Assembly (NCBI RefSeq): GCF_000800015.1
Contig: NZ_JUGR01000001.1
Span: 496,001 to 560,000 of the forward strand
Reading direction: 5' to 3'
DNA length: 64,000 nucleotides
DNA from: Terriglobus sp. TAA 43
GTDB taxonomy: Bacteria > Acidobacteriota > Terriglobia > Terriglobales > Acidobacteriaceae
The notes below the pieces were generated by a model. That model saw nothing but the letters and a program-made list of their open reading frames with translations, was not told where the DNA came from and searched no databases. A program made the position numbers and the translations under genes. Below are positions 45,960 to 54,754 of the stretch, in pieces; position 1 is the stretch's first letter; the number at the start of each line of letters is the position of its first letter.

Positions 45960-47603
45960 ATGCCGTCCCGCAAAACCGCCCTCATCATCGGAGCAGGCCC
46001 CGCTGGCCTCACCGCAGCACTGGAGTTCCAAAAGCAGAGCTCCATTCACCCCGTCGTCCTTGAAGCAACTGGCGAAATCGGGGGCATCTCGCGCACGGTA
46101 CAGTACAAGGGCAACCGCATGGACATCGGCGGCCATCGCTTCTTTTCAAAGAACGATCGCGTGATGAAGTGGTGGCTAGACCAGATGCCCACCGAACGCG
46201 GAGCGGACAGTAAGGCTGCCATCGCCTACCAGAACAGCACTCGCTCAATTGAGGGGCTAGCGGAGAGCTCTGACAAAACGGCTCAAGAAGCGGATTTACT
46301 GATGCTTATCCGCCCGCGCAAAAGCCGCATTTACTACCTCCGCCGGTTCTTCGACTATCCCATTACGCTCACACGCGACACGCTGGAAAAACTTGGACTG
46401 TCGCGGGCAGTGCGTATCGGCATCAGCTACATCGAGTCGCGGCTTGCGCCCATTGAAAATGAAAAGTCACTCGAAGACTTTCTCATTAACCGGTTTGGTC
46501 GCCAACTCTACCTCACCTTCTTCAAGAGCTACACGGAAAAGGTGTGGGGCACACGATGCGACGAAATCAGCGCAGAATGGGGCGCACAGCGTATCAAGGG
46601 ATTGTCGCTCACCACTGCGATCAAGCATTTCCTTAAGAAGTCCTTCAGCAAGAAGGACGCTGATTTGTCGGATATTCAGCAAAAGAAGACAGACACATCG
46701 CTGATTGAGCGCTTTCTGTACCCCAAGTACGGGCCAGGCCAACTCTGGGAGCATGTCGCGGACAAGATCGTATCCAACGGTGGGGAGATTCAGCTCGAAA
46801 ACCCCGTCGTCGGCATTCACACAGAAGGCAATCGTGTGATCTCAGTAGACGCAGCTGATGGCCATGGCAATGTCACAAATCATCCTGCGGACGTCTTCGT
46901 GTCCACCATGCCGATGCGTGATCTCATCCGCGCGATGGAGCGCACGGGCACAGCGATTCCTGCGAACGTGAAACAGGTCGCAGAAGGCCTTGTGTATCGC
47001 GATTTCATCACAATCGGCCTACTCGTGGATCGTCTTGCGGTTACTGAAAACGATGGTTCATTACTGAAAGACACGTGGATCTATATCCAGGAGCCAGATG
47101 TCCTGATTGGTCGTCTACAAATCTTCAATAACTGGAGTCCGTATCTCGTCGCGTCCGACAAAATCTGGATTGGCCTTGAGTATTTCTGCTATGAAACAGA
47201 CCCGCTGTGGAGCATGCCGGACGACGAGTTAAAGCGACTTGGTGCAGTAGAGCTGCATAAGATCGGCATTCTTCCCTCGCCGCAGTTTGAAGACGCGCAT
47301 GTGGTCCGCGTCCCCAAGACCTATCCTGCTTACTTCGGCACATACGATCGCTTTGACGAACTTCGCGCCTTCACCGACCAGTTTGAGAATCTGTTTCTTG
47401 TTGGTCGTAACGGCATGCACAAGTACAACAACCAGGATCATTCCATGCTGACCGCAATGCGTGCCGTCGACAATGTGATCCATGGCATCACAGACAAGCG
47501 CAATCTCTGGAAGATCAATTCGGAGATGGTCTATCACGAAGAGAAGGACGCCGAAGAAGTACCCGACGCGGAAGAAGACTCGATGCGCACTCCGACGACC
47601 TAG
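45960..47603 (+). CDS. FAD-dependent oxidoreductase (amine-oxidase/protoporphyrinogen-oxidase/UDP-galactopyranose-mutase-like)
   Basis: 547 residues from ATG 45960, which has AAGGA about 5 nt upstream; a TTG 12 bp earlier is less likely. FAD-binding '[18 protein letters not shown]', then '[25 protein letters not shown]', and a C-terminal FAD motif '[27 protein letters not shown]'. The 'GHRFF' and '[10 protein letters not shown]' elements match a COG1232-like group that often sits in polysaccharide loci. The substrate is unknown. The stop codon overlaps that of the Rieske gene within CTAG. Confidence 0.85.
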   Translation: MPSRKTALIIGAGPAGLTAALEFQKQSSIHPVVLEATGEIGGISRTVQYKGNRMDIGGHRFFSKNDRVMKWWLDQMPTERGADSKAAIAYQNSTRSIEGLAESSDKTAQEADLLMLIRPRKSRIYYLRRFFDYPITLTRDTLEKLGLSRAVRIGISYIESRLAPIENEKSLEDFLINRFGRQLYLTFFKSYTEKVWGTRCDEISAEWGAQRIKGLSLTTAIKHFLKKSFSKKDADLSDIQQKKTDTSLIERFLYPKYGPGQLWEHVADKIVSNGGEIQLENPVVGIHTEGNRVISVDAADGHGNVTNHPADVFVSTMPMRDLIRAMERTGTAIPANVKQVAEGLVYRDFITIGLLVDRLAVTENDGSLLKDTWIYIQEPDVLIGRLQIFNNWSPYLVASDKIWIGLEYFCYETDPLWSMPDDELKRLGAVELHKIGILPSPQFEDAHVVRVPKTYPAYFGTYDRFDELRAFTDQFENLFLVGRNGMHKYNNQDHSMLTAMRAVDNVIHGITDKRNLWKINSEMVYHEEKDAEEVPDAEEDSMRTPTT

Positions 47604-47917
47604 ATGGAGTTAGGAAGCCTAACGAACACTTCGTCGTCATATCGACGGATCTCGTAGGTTCCCAGATCAGGGTCGGCAATGTTCTCACTCTTGCCGTTCG
47701 TTACGTCGAATCGCCATGCGTGATACGGGCATACGACCATACAACCGTCCAGATGCCCTGCGGATAGAGGTGCACCCTGATGCGGGCAGTGGTTGTCGAA
47801 TGCAACCAGCTTTCCTTCGATCTCTGTAACGCAGATTTGCAGTCCATTGCGACCCGCGAAACTCTTCATTTTTCCTGCGTCTGGCAGGTCTTTCGCATCG
47901 CATAACTTCGCAATCAT
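47600..47917 (-). CDS. Rieske-type [2Fe-2S] ferredoxin
   Basis: 105 residues, the typical single-domain length. Cluster ligands are '[10 protein letters not shown]' (Cys, His) and '[14 protein letters not shown]' (Cys, His). It carries electrons to an oxygenase or acts as a small-subunit partner, in the cytosol. Start '[15 protein letters not shown]'. Convergent with the FAD oxidoreductase; the two stop codons share the palindrome CTAG. Confidence 0.93.
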   Translation of the reverse strand: MIAKLCDAKDLPDAGKMKSFAGRNGLQICVTEIEGKLVAFDNHCPHQGAPLSAGHLDGCMVVCPYHAWRFDVTNGKSENIADPDLGTYEIRRYDDEVFVRLPNSI

Positions 47918-48005
47918 TCCAAAACCTTTTCATGGCGGAACTTGACATCGTCCGCACGGCATCCTAACGTGACATTCGCAAAGCACTTATTGCATCGAGG
48001 ACCGT

Positions 48006-48122
48006 TTGAGCACATCGCCATCCGCAGGCCGCACTCTTAGAGCCATTGTTACCGACGTTCAGTTCTGGGTGCCAGTTGCCGTTCTTGGTTTCGGCCTCGC
48101 GCTGCTTATCGCGCTTCACTAA
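48006..48122 (+). CDS. 38-residue single-span membrane peptide (unannotated size)
   Basis: TTG start at 48006 with GAGG at 47997-48000, then 38 codons and TAA at 48120-48122. The peptide is S/T/P-rich and basic at its N-terminus ('STSPSAGRTLRAIVTDVQF'), followed by one hydrophobic helix ('WVPVAVLGFGLALLIALH') to the end. It lies alone in a 200-bp gap before the transporter gene and in the same direction, so it may be part of its operon. Function unknown; small membrane peptides often regulate transporters or enzymes. Confidence 0.6.
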   Translation: MSTSPSAGRTLRAIVTDVQFWVPVAVLGFGLALLIALH

Positions 48123-48150
48123 GCGCTAATTTCTCTTCAGGATTACTGCC

Positions 48151-49431
48151 CTGTCACAAGAACATTCATCCAATGCGTCGTCGCTGCATTCCCTAGGCGT
48201 TCTCTGCGGTCTGACTGCAGGTGTCTGGCTGGGAGCCGCAGAAGCGCCCACAAAACTCGTTACCGCGGGCTTCTCCCCATTTGCCATCTCGCTCTGCATG
48301 GTGGCAGGTGTCTTTACTGCACGCTGGACATTCCCCACGCTGCTCAAAGGCACAGGTTACGTTTTTCGCGATCTGATGGCGCGTAAGCACCTGCTGGTGT
48401 GGGCAATCCTTGCGGGCGCCTTGTGGGCCGTTGCGAATACGCTGACGGTGTTCGCCATTCGTGATGTGGGCCTGGCCATTGCCTTCCCCATGTGGAACAC
48501 CAACTCCCTCGTAGGCCTCTTCTGGGGACGTATTCTCTTTCGCGAACTACAAGGTGCGGACGGCAAGACAACAACCAAGGTCGTCCTGGGAACCACCTGC
48601 ATCATCATCGCTGCGATTATGCTCGGCTTCAGCACTCTGCATGGAGCCACCTCCACCGGACACAATGCGCTGGGAGGCGTTCTCGCCGCTATCGGAGCCA
48701 GCCTGATGTGGGGCACCATGTACGTGCCTTACCGCAAGGCATATCTCAGCGGCATGAATCCGCTGTCGTTCGTCACAGCTTTCACCGTGGGTGAACTGTT
48801 CACGATGTTCGCCCTTACATGGACACTTGATGGCGGGCGGCATTCTTCCGCGTTCACACTCGTGCAGAGCGGTCCGCTGTTGTTCTGGCTCTTCCTCGGC
48901 GGATTTGTCTGGGTTATCGGAGATCTCTTCCAGCAGTTCGCAACGAAGTACCTCGGCATTGGCCGTGGCATTCCTCTCTCCAACACGAACCAGCTTTGGG
49001 GGTTGGCATGGGGTGCGCTCGTGTTCGGCGAACTCCGCAATGCCGACGGCCAACACAAAGCTCTGGTCATTGCCGGATCGCTCATCATGATCCTCGGCGC
49101 CCTGTTTATCAGCACCGCCAAAGCTTCCATCGGGGAGCACACGTCGCGTAACAAGGCCCTCGAACGTGAGTGCGACCGCTATGGCTTGGACTATCGCGAA
49201 ACCCTTCTGGCTCAGGCGGGCGATGAATTCTCAGGACGCGAAGAAAAGCGACGCTGGTGGGATTACCTCATCGTCGGAGTCGCTACCAGCTTCTTCATTT
49301 TTCTCGCTGTGCGCGCTGTCGTACCACCGCTGGAGATGAACTTCCGCTGGATGGCCGTACTTGGTATTGTCCTGGTGGTTAGCCTGATCGCCGCCGGGAT
49401 GCGCCTCCGCCGCGAGACACGCTTTTCCTGA
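48151..49431 (+). CDS. DMT-superfamily (RhaT/GRP-like) transporter with apparent CTG start
   Basis: The first ATG (48298) would remove the first two helices. The frame is open back to TAA 48127 and encodes hydrophobic sequence ('LGVLCGLTAGVWLGAAEAPT', 'FAISLCM'), with no ATG, GTG or TTG before 48298. CTG at 48151, with AGGA some 9 nt upstream, is the best start, giving about 426 residues. Ten helices in two repeats are visible ('FWGRILFREL' and 'LAWGALVFGEL'). A C-terminal charged segment (~300-370) precedes the last two helices. It would take up or export a sugar, cyclitol or related small molecule. The LacI-MIOX-kinase genes next to it suggest inositol or sugar-acid uptake. Confidence 0.8.
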   Translation: MSQEHSSNASSLHSLGVLCGLTAGVWLGAAEAPTKLVTAGFSPFAISLCMVAGVFTARWTFPTLLKGTGYVFRDLMARKHLLVWAILAGALWAVANTLTVFAIRDVGLAIAFPMWNTNSLVGLFWGRILFRELQGADGKTTTKVVLGTTCIIIAAIMLGFSTLHGATSTGHNALGGVLAAIGASLMWGTMYVPYRKAYLSGMNPLSFVTAFTVGELFTMFALTWTLDGGRHSSAFTLVQSGPLLFWLFLGGFVWVIGDLFQQFATKYLGIGRGIPLSNTNQLWGLAWGALVFGELRNADGQHKALVIAGSLIMILGALFISTAKASIGEHTSRNKALERECDRYGLDYRETLLAQAGDEFSGREEKRRWWDYLIVGVATSFFIFLAVRAVVPPLEMNFRWMAVLGIVLVVSLIAAGMRLRRETRFS

Positions 49432-49460
49432 TGTCCCCTGCACCGTAGACTGGATTCACT

Positions 49461-50480
49461 GTGGCCGTACGACTGAAAGACATTGCGCGCGATCTGAACG
49501 TGTCTACCGTGACCGTTTCTAAGGTGCTGCGGGGCAATCCCGACATCAGCGAAGCCACCCGCGCACGCGTTCTACAGCGCATGCAGGAATTGAACTACCA
49601 GCCAAACATGCTGGCGCGGGGACTGGCCAGTGGCCGCACCTACACCGTAGGTCTTGTGGTTCCAGACCTCGTGCAAACGTTCTTTGCCGAGTTCGCAAAG
49701 TCCCTTTCTGAAGTTCTGCGTGAGACGGGCCGCGCTCTCATCATCGCGTCGTCAGAGGATGACCCGGCGATCGAGCAATCGGAAATTCGAACCATCCTTA
49801 GCCGTGGCGTGGATGTGTTGCTCGTCGCGTCGTGCCAGCAGAATTTGGCCAGCATCTACCAGTCTGGCGACGAACGAACGCCATATCTGCTCATCGATCG
49901 TAACTATCCAGAGTTAGAAGCACCTTTCGTTGGCGGCGATGACTTCGCAGTAGGCCGCATGGCCACGCAGCACCTCATCGACACTGGCAGAAAGCGCATT
50001 GCGCACATCACGGGGCGGCCGCTGAGCCCGTCCATGGAGCGCGCGCGCGGCTATCGCGAGACTCTTGCTGCAAACCAGCTTCCGGTGGATGAGTCTCTCG
50101 TCGTCCGGTTCGACCACATGGACGAAGCCGGCGACCGCGAAGGCTATGCTGCGATGCAACGCCTGTTAGGAGAGCATCCGGATGTGGATGCCGTCTTCTG
50201 CTACAACGACCTGGCGGCCATTGGTGCCATGGAAGCTGCACGTGACGCAGGCCGCTCCATCCCCAAAGAGATTGCCTTCGTTGGCTGCGGCAACATGCCT
50301 TATGCCCGCTATCTGCGGACGCCATTAACTTCTATCGATCAGAGCACCGAGCGCCTCGGCCAGCAGGCCGGGCGGCTCGCAATTCAGCTTGCGGAACAGC
50401 CGAACCTGGAACCTCGTTCCGTCCTTCTGGAACCAACATTGGTCGTCCGCGAATCCTCTCTGACAACTTCTGCCAAATAA
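49461..50480 (+). CDS. LacI-family transcriptional regulator (MIOX-linked)
   Basis: 339 residues, GTG start at 49461. Helix-turn-helix 'LKDIARDLNVSTVTVSKVLRG' and hinge 'PNMLARGLASGRT' precede the effector domain ('VGLVVPDLVQTFFAEFAKSL', 'FCYNDLAAIGAMEAARDAG', 'RYLRTPLTSIDQ'). It sits between the DMT transporter and the myo-inositol oxygenase, all on the same strand, so it may respond to a cyclitol or uronate. It could also be the regulator of the pectin operators described above. Confidence 0.93.
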   Translation: MAVRLKDIARDLNVSTVTVSKVLRGNPDISEATRARVLQRMQELNYQPNMLARGLASGRTYTVGLVVPDLVQTFFAEFAKSLSEVLRETGRALIIASSEDDPAIEQSEIRTILSRGVDVLLVASCQQNLASIYQSGDERTPYLLIDRNYPELEAPFVGGDDFAVGRMATQHLIDTGRKRIAHITGRPLSPSMERARGYRETLAANQLPVDESLVVRFDHMDEAGDREGYAAMQRLLGEHPDVDAVFCYNDLAAIGAMEAARDAGRSIPKEIAFVGCGNMPYARYLRTPLTSIDQSTERLGQQAGRLAIQLAEQPNLEPRSVLLEPTLVVRESSLTTSAK

Positions 50481-50492
50481 GAACTTTTATCC

Positions 50493-50522
50493 TTGCGCAC
50501 CGTCTCATTGACTGGGTATAGT
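50493..50522 (+). promoter_or_regulatory. Candidate promoter of the inositol oxygenase gene
   Basis: TTGCGC (50493-50498) and TATAGT (50517-50522) with an 18-bp spacer, 48 bp before the MIOX ATG. GGAGG follows 6 nt before that ATG. Confidence 0.6.
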
Positions 50523-50569
50523 TACCGCTAACTAAACGCCCGTACGAAAGGCGTAGCTGGAGGGTTGTC

Positions 50570-51436
50570 ATGGGTACTGCAGTTGTTGATGCCGTTGGTG
50601 AGAACGGTTTACCAATCGAGCACGAGTGGGAAGAATTTCTTCAGGGACGTTACAAGGAAGGCAAGAGCCAGGAGGAATTTCGCGTTTATGACGCAGAGGC
50701 AAACCCCGGTGTTGCAGAGTTTTACCGCCTAAACCATACCTACCAGACGCACGAATACGTGCTGGGCAAAGAAAAGGAATACTTTGGCCTGACGCGCGGT
50801 AAAAAGAGCATCTGGGAAGCTGCGGAATACCTGAATACCCTCGTCGACGACAGCGACCCCGACACAGATCTGACCCAGATTGAACATCTGCTGCAGACCT
50901 CTGAAGCCATGCGCGCCAACAATGAGCCGCGCTGGATGGTGGCCACCGGCTTTGTTCATGACCTGGGCAAGTGCCTCTGCCTCTACGGCGAGCCTCAGTG
51001 GGGCGTCGTGGGCGATACCTTCCCCACCGGCTGTGCGTACTCCAATCAAGTGGTCTTCCCCGAATATTTCAAGGCAAATCCGGATTACAACAACCCGCTG
51101 TATCAGACCAAGTACGGTATCTATGAACCAAACTGCGGTCTGGACAAGGTGAAGATGAGCTTCGGCCATGACGGCTACATCTACGAAGTAACGAAGAACT
51201 ACCTCCCCATGGAGGCGCTCTACATGCTTCGCTATCATTCGTTCTATGCCTGGCACCGTCACGGCGCATATGACCACCTGTGCAACGAGCAGGATCGCGC
51301 CATGCTCCCTTCCGTGCTTCGGTTCAATCCCTACGATCTGTACTCCAAGGGCAATACCAAGCCAGACATGGCTCAGTTGAAGCCCTACTACGACGATCTG
51401 TTTGCTGAGTTCTTTCCTGAGAAGCTTGACTGGTAA
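50570..51436 (+). CDS. Inositol oxygenase (myo-inositol to D-glucuronate)
   Basis: 288 residues, very similar in layout to animal and plant MIOX. All six diiron ligands of the human enzyme have counterparts: His in 'QIEHLLQTSE', His-Asp in 'FVHDLGK', His in 'SFGHDGY', His in 'RYHSFYAWH' and Asp in 'NPYDLYSK'. 'GEPQWGVVGDTFPTGC' and 'PNCGLDKVKMS' also match. It cleaves the C1-C6 bond of myo-inositol with O2. Such full-length MIOX is uncommon in bacteria. The glucuronate made could feed the same uronate pool as the pectin locus. GGAGG precedes the ATG; a terminator follows. Confidence 0.95.
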   Translation: MGTAVVDAVGENGLPIEHEWEEFLQGRYKEGKSQEEFRVYDAEANPGVAEFYRLNHTYQTHEYVLGKEKEYFGLTRGKKSIWEAAEYLNTLVDDSDPDTDLTQIEHLLQTSEAMRANNEPRWMVATGFVHDLGKCLCLYGEPQWGVVGDTFPTGCAYSNQVVFPEYFKANPDYNNPLYQTKYGIYEPNCGLDKVKMSFGHDGYIYEVTKNYLPMEALYMLRYHSFYAWHRHGAYDHLCNEQDRAMLPSVLRFNPYDLYSKGNTKPDMAQLKPYYDDLFAEFFPEKLDW

Positions 51437-51458
51437 ACCAGCGTCATTCCATCTCCAG

Positions 51459-51480
51459 GGCCCTCGGTTATCCGGGGGCC
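51459..51480 (+). terminator. Terminator of the inositol oxygenase gene
   Basis: 9-bp stem GGCCCTCGG/CCGGGGGCC with a TTAT loop, followed by TTTCGTTT. Confidence 0.75.
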
Positions 51481-51537
51481 TTTCGTTTGGTACGACCAGC
51501 AACTTGACGTTCTATTTTTGCTTTTGAGGGGAGTACG

Positions 51538-52509
51538 ATGAAGGAGATGTCGCAAAAACCGAAGAGCACAAAGGTCGATCTGGTAGGCGTGGGTCTCAAC
51601 GCCACCGATACTGTCATTCCCCTTGCCAGCTTCCCTGCCCTCGGTTCCAAAACCGAATATTCGGAGCGCAGCATCCTTCTCGGCGGCGAAGTTTCTACCG
51701 CTGTTATCGCCTGCCGCCGCTGGGGTCTGCGCACGCGCTACATCGGACGTCTCGGCGATGACTACGCGGCACGGCTGCACCGCGCCGCATTTGACGACGT
51801 CGGTGTCGAAACGCGCATAACGACAGTCGAAGACTCCGCCAGCCCGCAGTCGCTGATTCTTGTCGACGGCTCCGGCGAGCGCACCGTTCTGTGCCATCGC
51901 GACCCGCGCCTTACGCTACAGCCAGAGGACCTTCACCGCGAATGGATTACTTCTGCCCGCGCGCTGCTCGTGGACGGATATCACACCACTGCTGCCATCA
52001 CCGCAGCCAGTTGGGCTCGTGAGGCTGGCATCCCTGTCATTGCGGACTTAGACGTGATCCGCCCCGGCGTGGATGACCTGCTGCCGCTGGTCGACTATGT
52101 TCTCGCCAGTCGCGAGTTCCCTTCTGCACTTACCGGCGAGCCCGATCCCTTGAAAGCTCTAAAGCTCCTCCAGGAACGCGCAGATTGCAATCTTGCCGGA
52201 ATCACTCTGGGGCTTGAAGGCGTGCTCACTTTCAACGGTAAGCAGATTCTGCAGCGACCCGCCTATCGCGTCTCCACAGTTGATACAACAGGTGCGGGCG
52301 ACCTGTTCCACGCAGGCTTCATCTATGGACTGCTGCAGGGCTGGCCACTCGAGCGTCAACTCGACTATGCCTGTGCCGCAGCCGCTTTGAACTGCACACG
52401 TGCGGGCGCACGTGGTCGCATTGGAACAGTGGAAGAGATTACGCGCATCATGCTCGCAGATCAGCGCTATGCGAGCCAGAATGCGGTTGCGGAAAAGACT
52501 GCCCAGTAG
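51538..52509 (+). CDS. PfkB-family carbohydrate kinase
   Basis: 323 residues; ATG 51538 chosen for GAGGGGAG 4 nt upstream. Ribokinase fold: 'LVGVGLNATDTVIPLASFP', glycine pair 'LLGGEVSTAVIACRRWG', 'YIGRLGDDYAARL', and the catalytic anion-hole signature 'VDTTGAGDLFHAGFIYGLLQG' near residue 250. It phosphorylates a sugar, nucleoside or sugar acid; the substrate cannot be named. It sits after the inositol oxygenase but behind a terminator, so it is probably a separate transcript. Convergent with nadC, 2 bp apart. Confidence 0.9.
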   Translation: MKEMSQKPKSTKVDLVGVGLNATDTVIPLASFPALGSKTEYSERSILLGGEVSTAVIACRRWGLRTRYIGRLGDDYAARLHRAAFDDVGVETRITTVEDSASPQSLILVDGSGERTVLCHRDPRLTLQPEDLHREWITSARALLVDGYHTTAAITAASWAREAGIPVIADLDVIRPGVDDLLPLVDYVLASREFPSALTGEPDPLKALKLLQERADCNLAGITLGLEGVLTFNGKQILQRPAYRVSTVDTTGAGDLFHAGFIYGLLQGWPLERQLDYACAAAALNCTRAGARGRIGTVEEITRIMLADQRYASQNAVAEKTAQ

Positions 52510-52511
52510 CT

Positions 52512-53369
52512 TTAGCTGTCTTCGATGTCCAGACCGAGATCCAGCGCGCGCACGCTATGCGTCAGTGCGCCCACCGAAATGATGTCCACGCCTGTCTCCG
52601 CAATCTCACGAATGCGTGGCAACTGAACACCACCGCTTGCTTCCACCAGGGCGCGTCCATTGATCTGCTTCACCGCATCACGCATCTGCTCCGTGGTGAA
52701 GTTATCGAGCATAATTGTGTCCACGCCTGCGGACAGCACAGGTTCAATCTGATCGGGACGATCTACTTCCACTTCAAAATGCGTTGTGTGCGGAAGACGG
52801 CTCCGTGCCTCTCGTAAAGCCGTGGACAGATCTTTTTTGCCCCCGTCTGTAACGATGGCAAGGTGATTATCCTTGGCCAACACTGCATCCGACAGCGAAT
52901 AGCGATGATTGGATCCGCCACCGCAACGGACAGCATAGCGCTCCAGCAGCCGCAATCCCGGCGTCGTCTTGCGCGTGTCCACGATGCGAGCCTTCGTTCC
53001 CGCGGTCTCCGAGACATACTTTGCTGTGAGCGTTGCAATGCCGCTCATCCTCTGGATGAAGTTCAGCGCAACGCGCTCTCCGCGAAGAACATTGCGAGCA
53101 AATCCACTCACCGTGGCTAGCACCTGACCAGCGGTAAACGATTCTGCGTCCCGTACAGAGAAGGTAACGAGCGTTGCAGGGTCGACCAGGCGCATCGCCG
53201 CAGCGAAAACCTGCGCGCCGGAAAGAACACCATCTTCCCTCGCTGCGAGAATTGCTGTTACCTGCGTATCTTCGGAAATCAGAAGCTCGGAAGTAACGTC
53301 ACCCCAGGGAGCGTCCTCGTCCAGTGCAATGCGGACAATGCGATCGACAGCGTCTACGGCGAGTATCAT
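52512..53369 (-). CDS. nadC: Nicotinate-nucleotide (quinolinate) pyrophosphorylase
   Basis: 285 residues from ATG 53369, overlapping the nadA stop by one base (TGATG). Type II PRTase features: 'EDAPWGDVTSELL', 'VLRGERVALNFIQRMSGIAT', 'VDTRKTTPGLRLLERYAVRCGG' and 'VLAKDNHLAI', plus 'EVEVDRPDQ' and 'MLDNFT'. It converts quinolinate and PRPP to nicotinate mononucleotide, the step after NadA. Translationally coupled to nadA. No nadB lies next to them. Confidence 0.95.
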   Translation of the reverse strand: MILAVDAVDRIVRIALDEDAPWGDVTSELLISEDTQVTAILAAREDGVLSGAQVFAAAMRLVDPATLVTFSVRDAESFTAGQVLATVSGFARNVLRGERVALNFIQRMSGIATLTAKYVSETAGTKARIVDTRKTTPGLRLLERYAVRCGGGSNHRYSLSDAVLAKDNHLAIVTDGGKKDLSTALREARSRLPHTTHFEVEVDRPDQIEPVLSAGVDTIMLDNFTTEQMRDAVKQINGRALVEASGGVQLPRIREIAETGVDIISVGALTHSVRALDLGLDIEDS

Positions 53370-54646
53370 CAAGCAACCTTGGGCTTCACATAAAGCATAC
53401 GTTCCAGCGCAATACGCGCAGGCTCGGCCACATCCTCTGGAACGGTAATCTGGTTAACGATTTCACCGCGATCCATAGACTCCAGCACCCACGCCAGATA
53501 ACTGGGATGAATGCGATACATCGTAGAGCACGGACAGATGATGGAATCCAGGCAGACGATGGTGTGTTGGGGATTCTGGTCGGCGAGGCGCTGTACCAGG
53601 TTGATCTCAGTGCCGACAGCAAACACGCCGCCGGGTTCGGCCGCTTCAATGCGCCTCTTAATGTAATCCGTCGAGCCGTACTCGTCCGCAGCGTCAACCA
53701 CTTCCATTGGGCACTCCGGATGTACGAGCACACGCACACCGGGATGCCGGTGACGCGCGTGGCGAATCTGTTCTACCGTGAACCGCTTGTGCACTGAGCA
53801 GTAGCCATGCCAAAGGATGACCTTTGCGTCACGCATCGCTGCTTCCGTGTTGCCGCCAAGCTCCTGCTCGGGCTGCCATACCGGCATCTGAGCCAGTGGA
53901 ATACCCATGGCCTTTGCAGTGTTGCGTCCGAGATGCTGATCTGGGAAGAACAACACGCGCTGTCCGCGTGCGAAGGCCCACTCCAGCACTTGAGCCGCAT
54001 TAGACGACGTACAGACAATACCGCCATTGCGTCCACAAAACGCCTTCAGTGCTGCTGAAGAGTTCATGTACGTGACTGGGATAACGGGAGTACGACCATC
54101 GGCATCTGGCTCGTTGCCGTATAGATCCATCAACTCTTCCCAGCAATCCTGCACGCTATCCAGATCGGCCATATCGGCCATGGAGCATCCAGCGGCAAGA
54201 TTCGGCAGGATTACCGATTGATTCGGCTGCGATAGCATATCGGCGGTTTCTGCCATGAAGTGGACGCCGCAGAAAACAATGTATTCCGCGTCGGGTCGGG
54301 TCTTTGCTGCCTGTGCGAGCTGGAAACTGTCGCCAACAAAGTCGGCGTACTTTACGACTTCATCGCGCTGATAGAAGTGGCCAAGCATTACCAGTCGATC
54401 GCCCAGCGAATGTTTCGCCGCACGGATACGCAGATCAAGCTCGGCTGCCGAGGCATTGCGATACTCCCGCGGAATCACACCCTGTGCGGGCGAACCTTCG
54501 GGTAGCGCATCACGCTGTGACGCACCGGGACCATAGCCTGCGGTCGCGTCATACTGCCAGGGATCGTCTGCAAGTGCGGAGGAGCAACTGGAGCCTTGCT
54601 GTTCGCCAATACGAATCAGCCGGAGGGTATTGTCAACGGAAGCCAA
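53369..54646 (-). CDS. nadA: Quinolinate synthase
   Basis: 425 residues from TTG 54646, preferred because GAGGA lies 6 nt upstream; a longer frame starts at 54727 without a ribosome-binding site. The first ~70 residues (low-complexity, Gly/Ser/Pro-rich) are extra compared with the usual ~350-residue enzyme. The core has 'VMLGHFYQRDEVVKYADFVGDS', 'FCGVHFMAETADML', 'ILPNLAAGCSMADMA', 'FFPDQHLGRNTA', 'HPECPMEVVDAAD' and 'IICPCSTMYRIHP', supplying the three Cys of the [4Fe-4S] cluster. It condenses iminoaspartate with DHAP to quinolinate. First gene of nadA-nadC. Confidence 0.93.
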   Translation of the reverse strand: MASVDNTLRLIRIGEQQGSSCSSALADDPWQYDATAGYGPGASQRDALPEGSPAQGVIPREYRNASAAELDLRIRAAKHSLGDRLVMLGHFYQRDEVVKYADFVGDSFQLAQAAKTRPDAEYIVFCGVHFMAETADMLSQPNQSVILPNLAAGCSMADMADLDSVQDCWEELMDLYGNEPDADGRTPVIPVTYMNSSAALKAFCGRNGGIVCTSSNAAQVLEWAFARGQRVLFFPDQHLGRNTAKAMGIPLAQMPVWQPEQELGGNTEAAMRDAKVILWHGYCSVHKRFTVEQIRHARHRHPGVRVLVHPECPMEVVDAADEYGSTDYIKRRIEAAEPGGVFAVGTEINLVQRLADQNPQHTIVCLDSIICPCSTMYRIHPSYLAWVLESMDRGEIVNQITVPEDVAEPARIALERMLYVKPKVA

Positions 54647-54754
54647 CGCGAATCCTCGTAACCACGCGTCCCGGGATTCCGCTGGCACTCGATGTTCCGA
54701 TGCACCGCGTGTACGCGCTTCTACCAAGGATAAACGTTTCCGCGAAGTCTCGTA

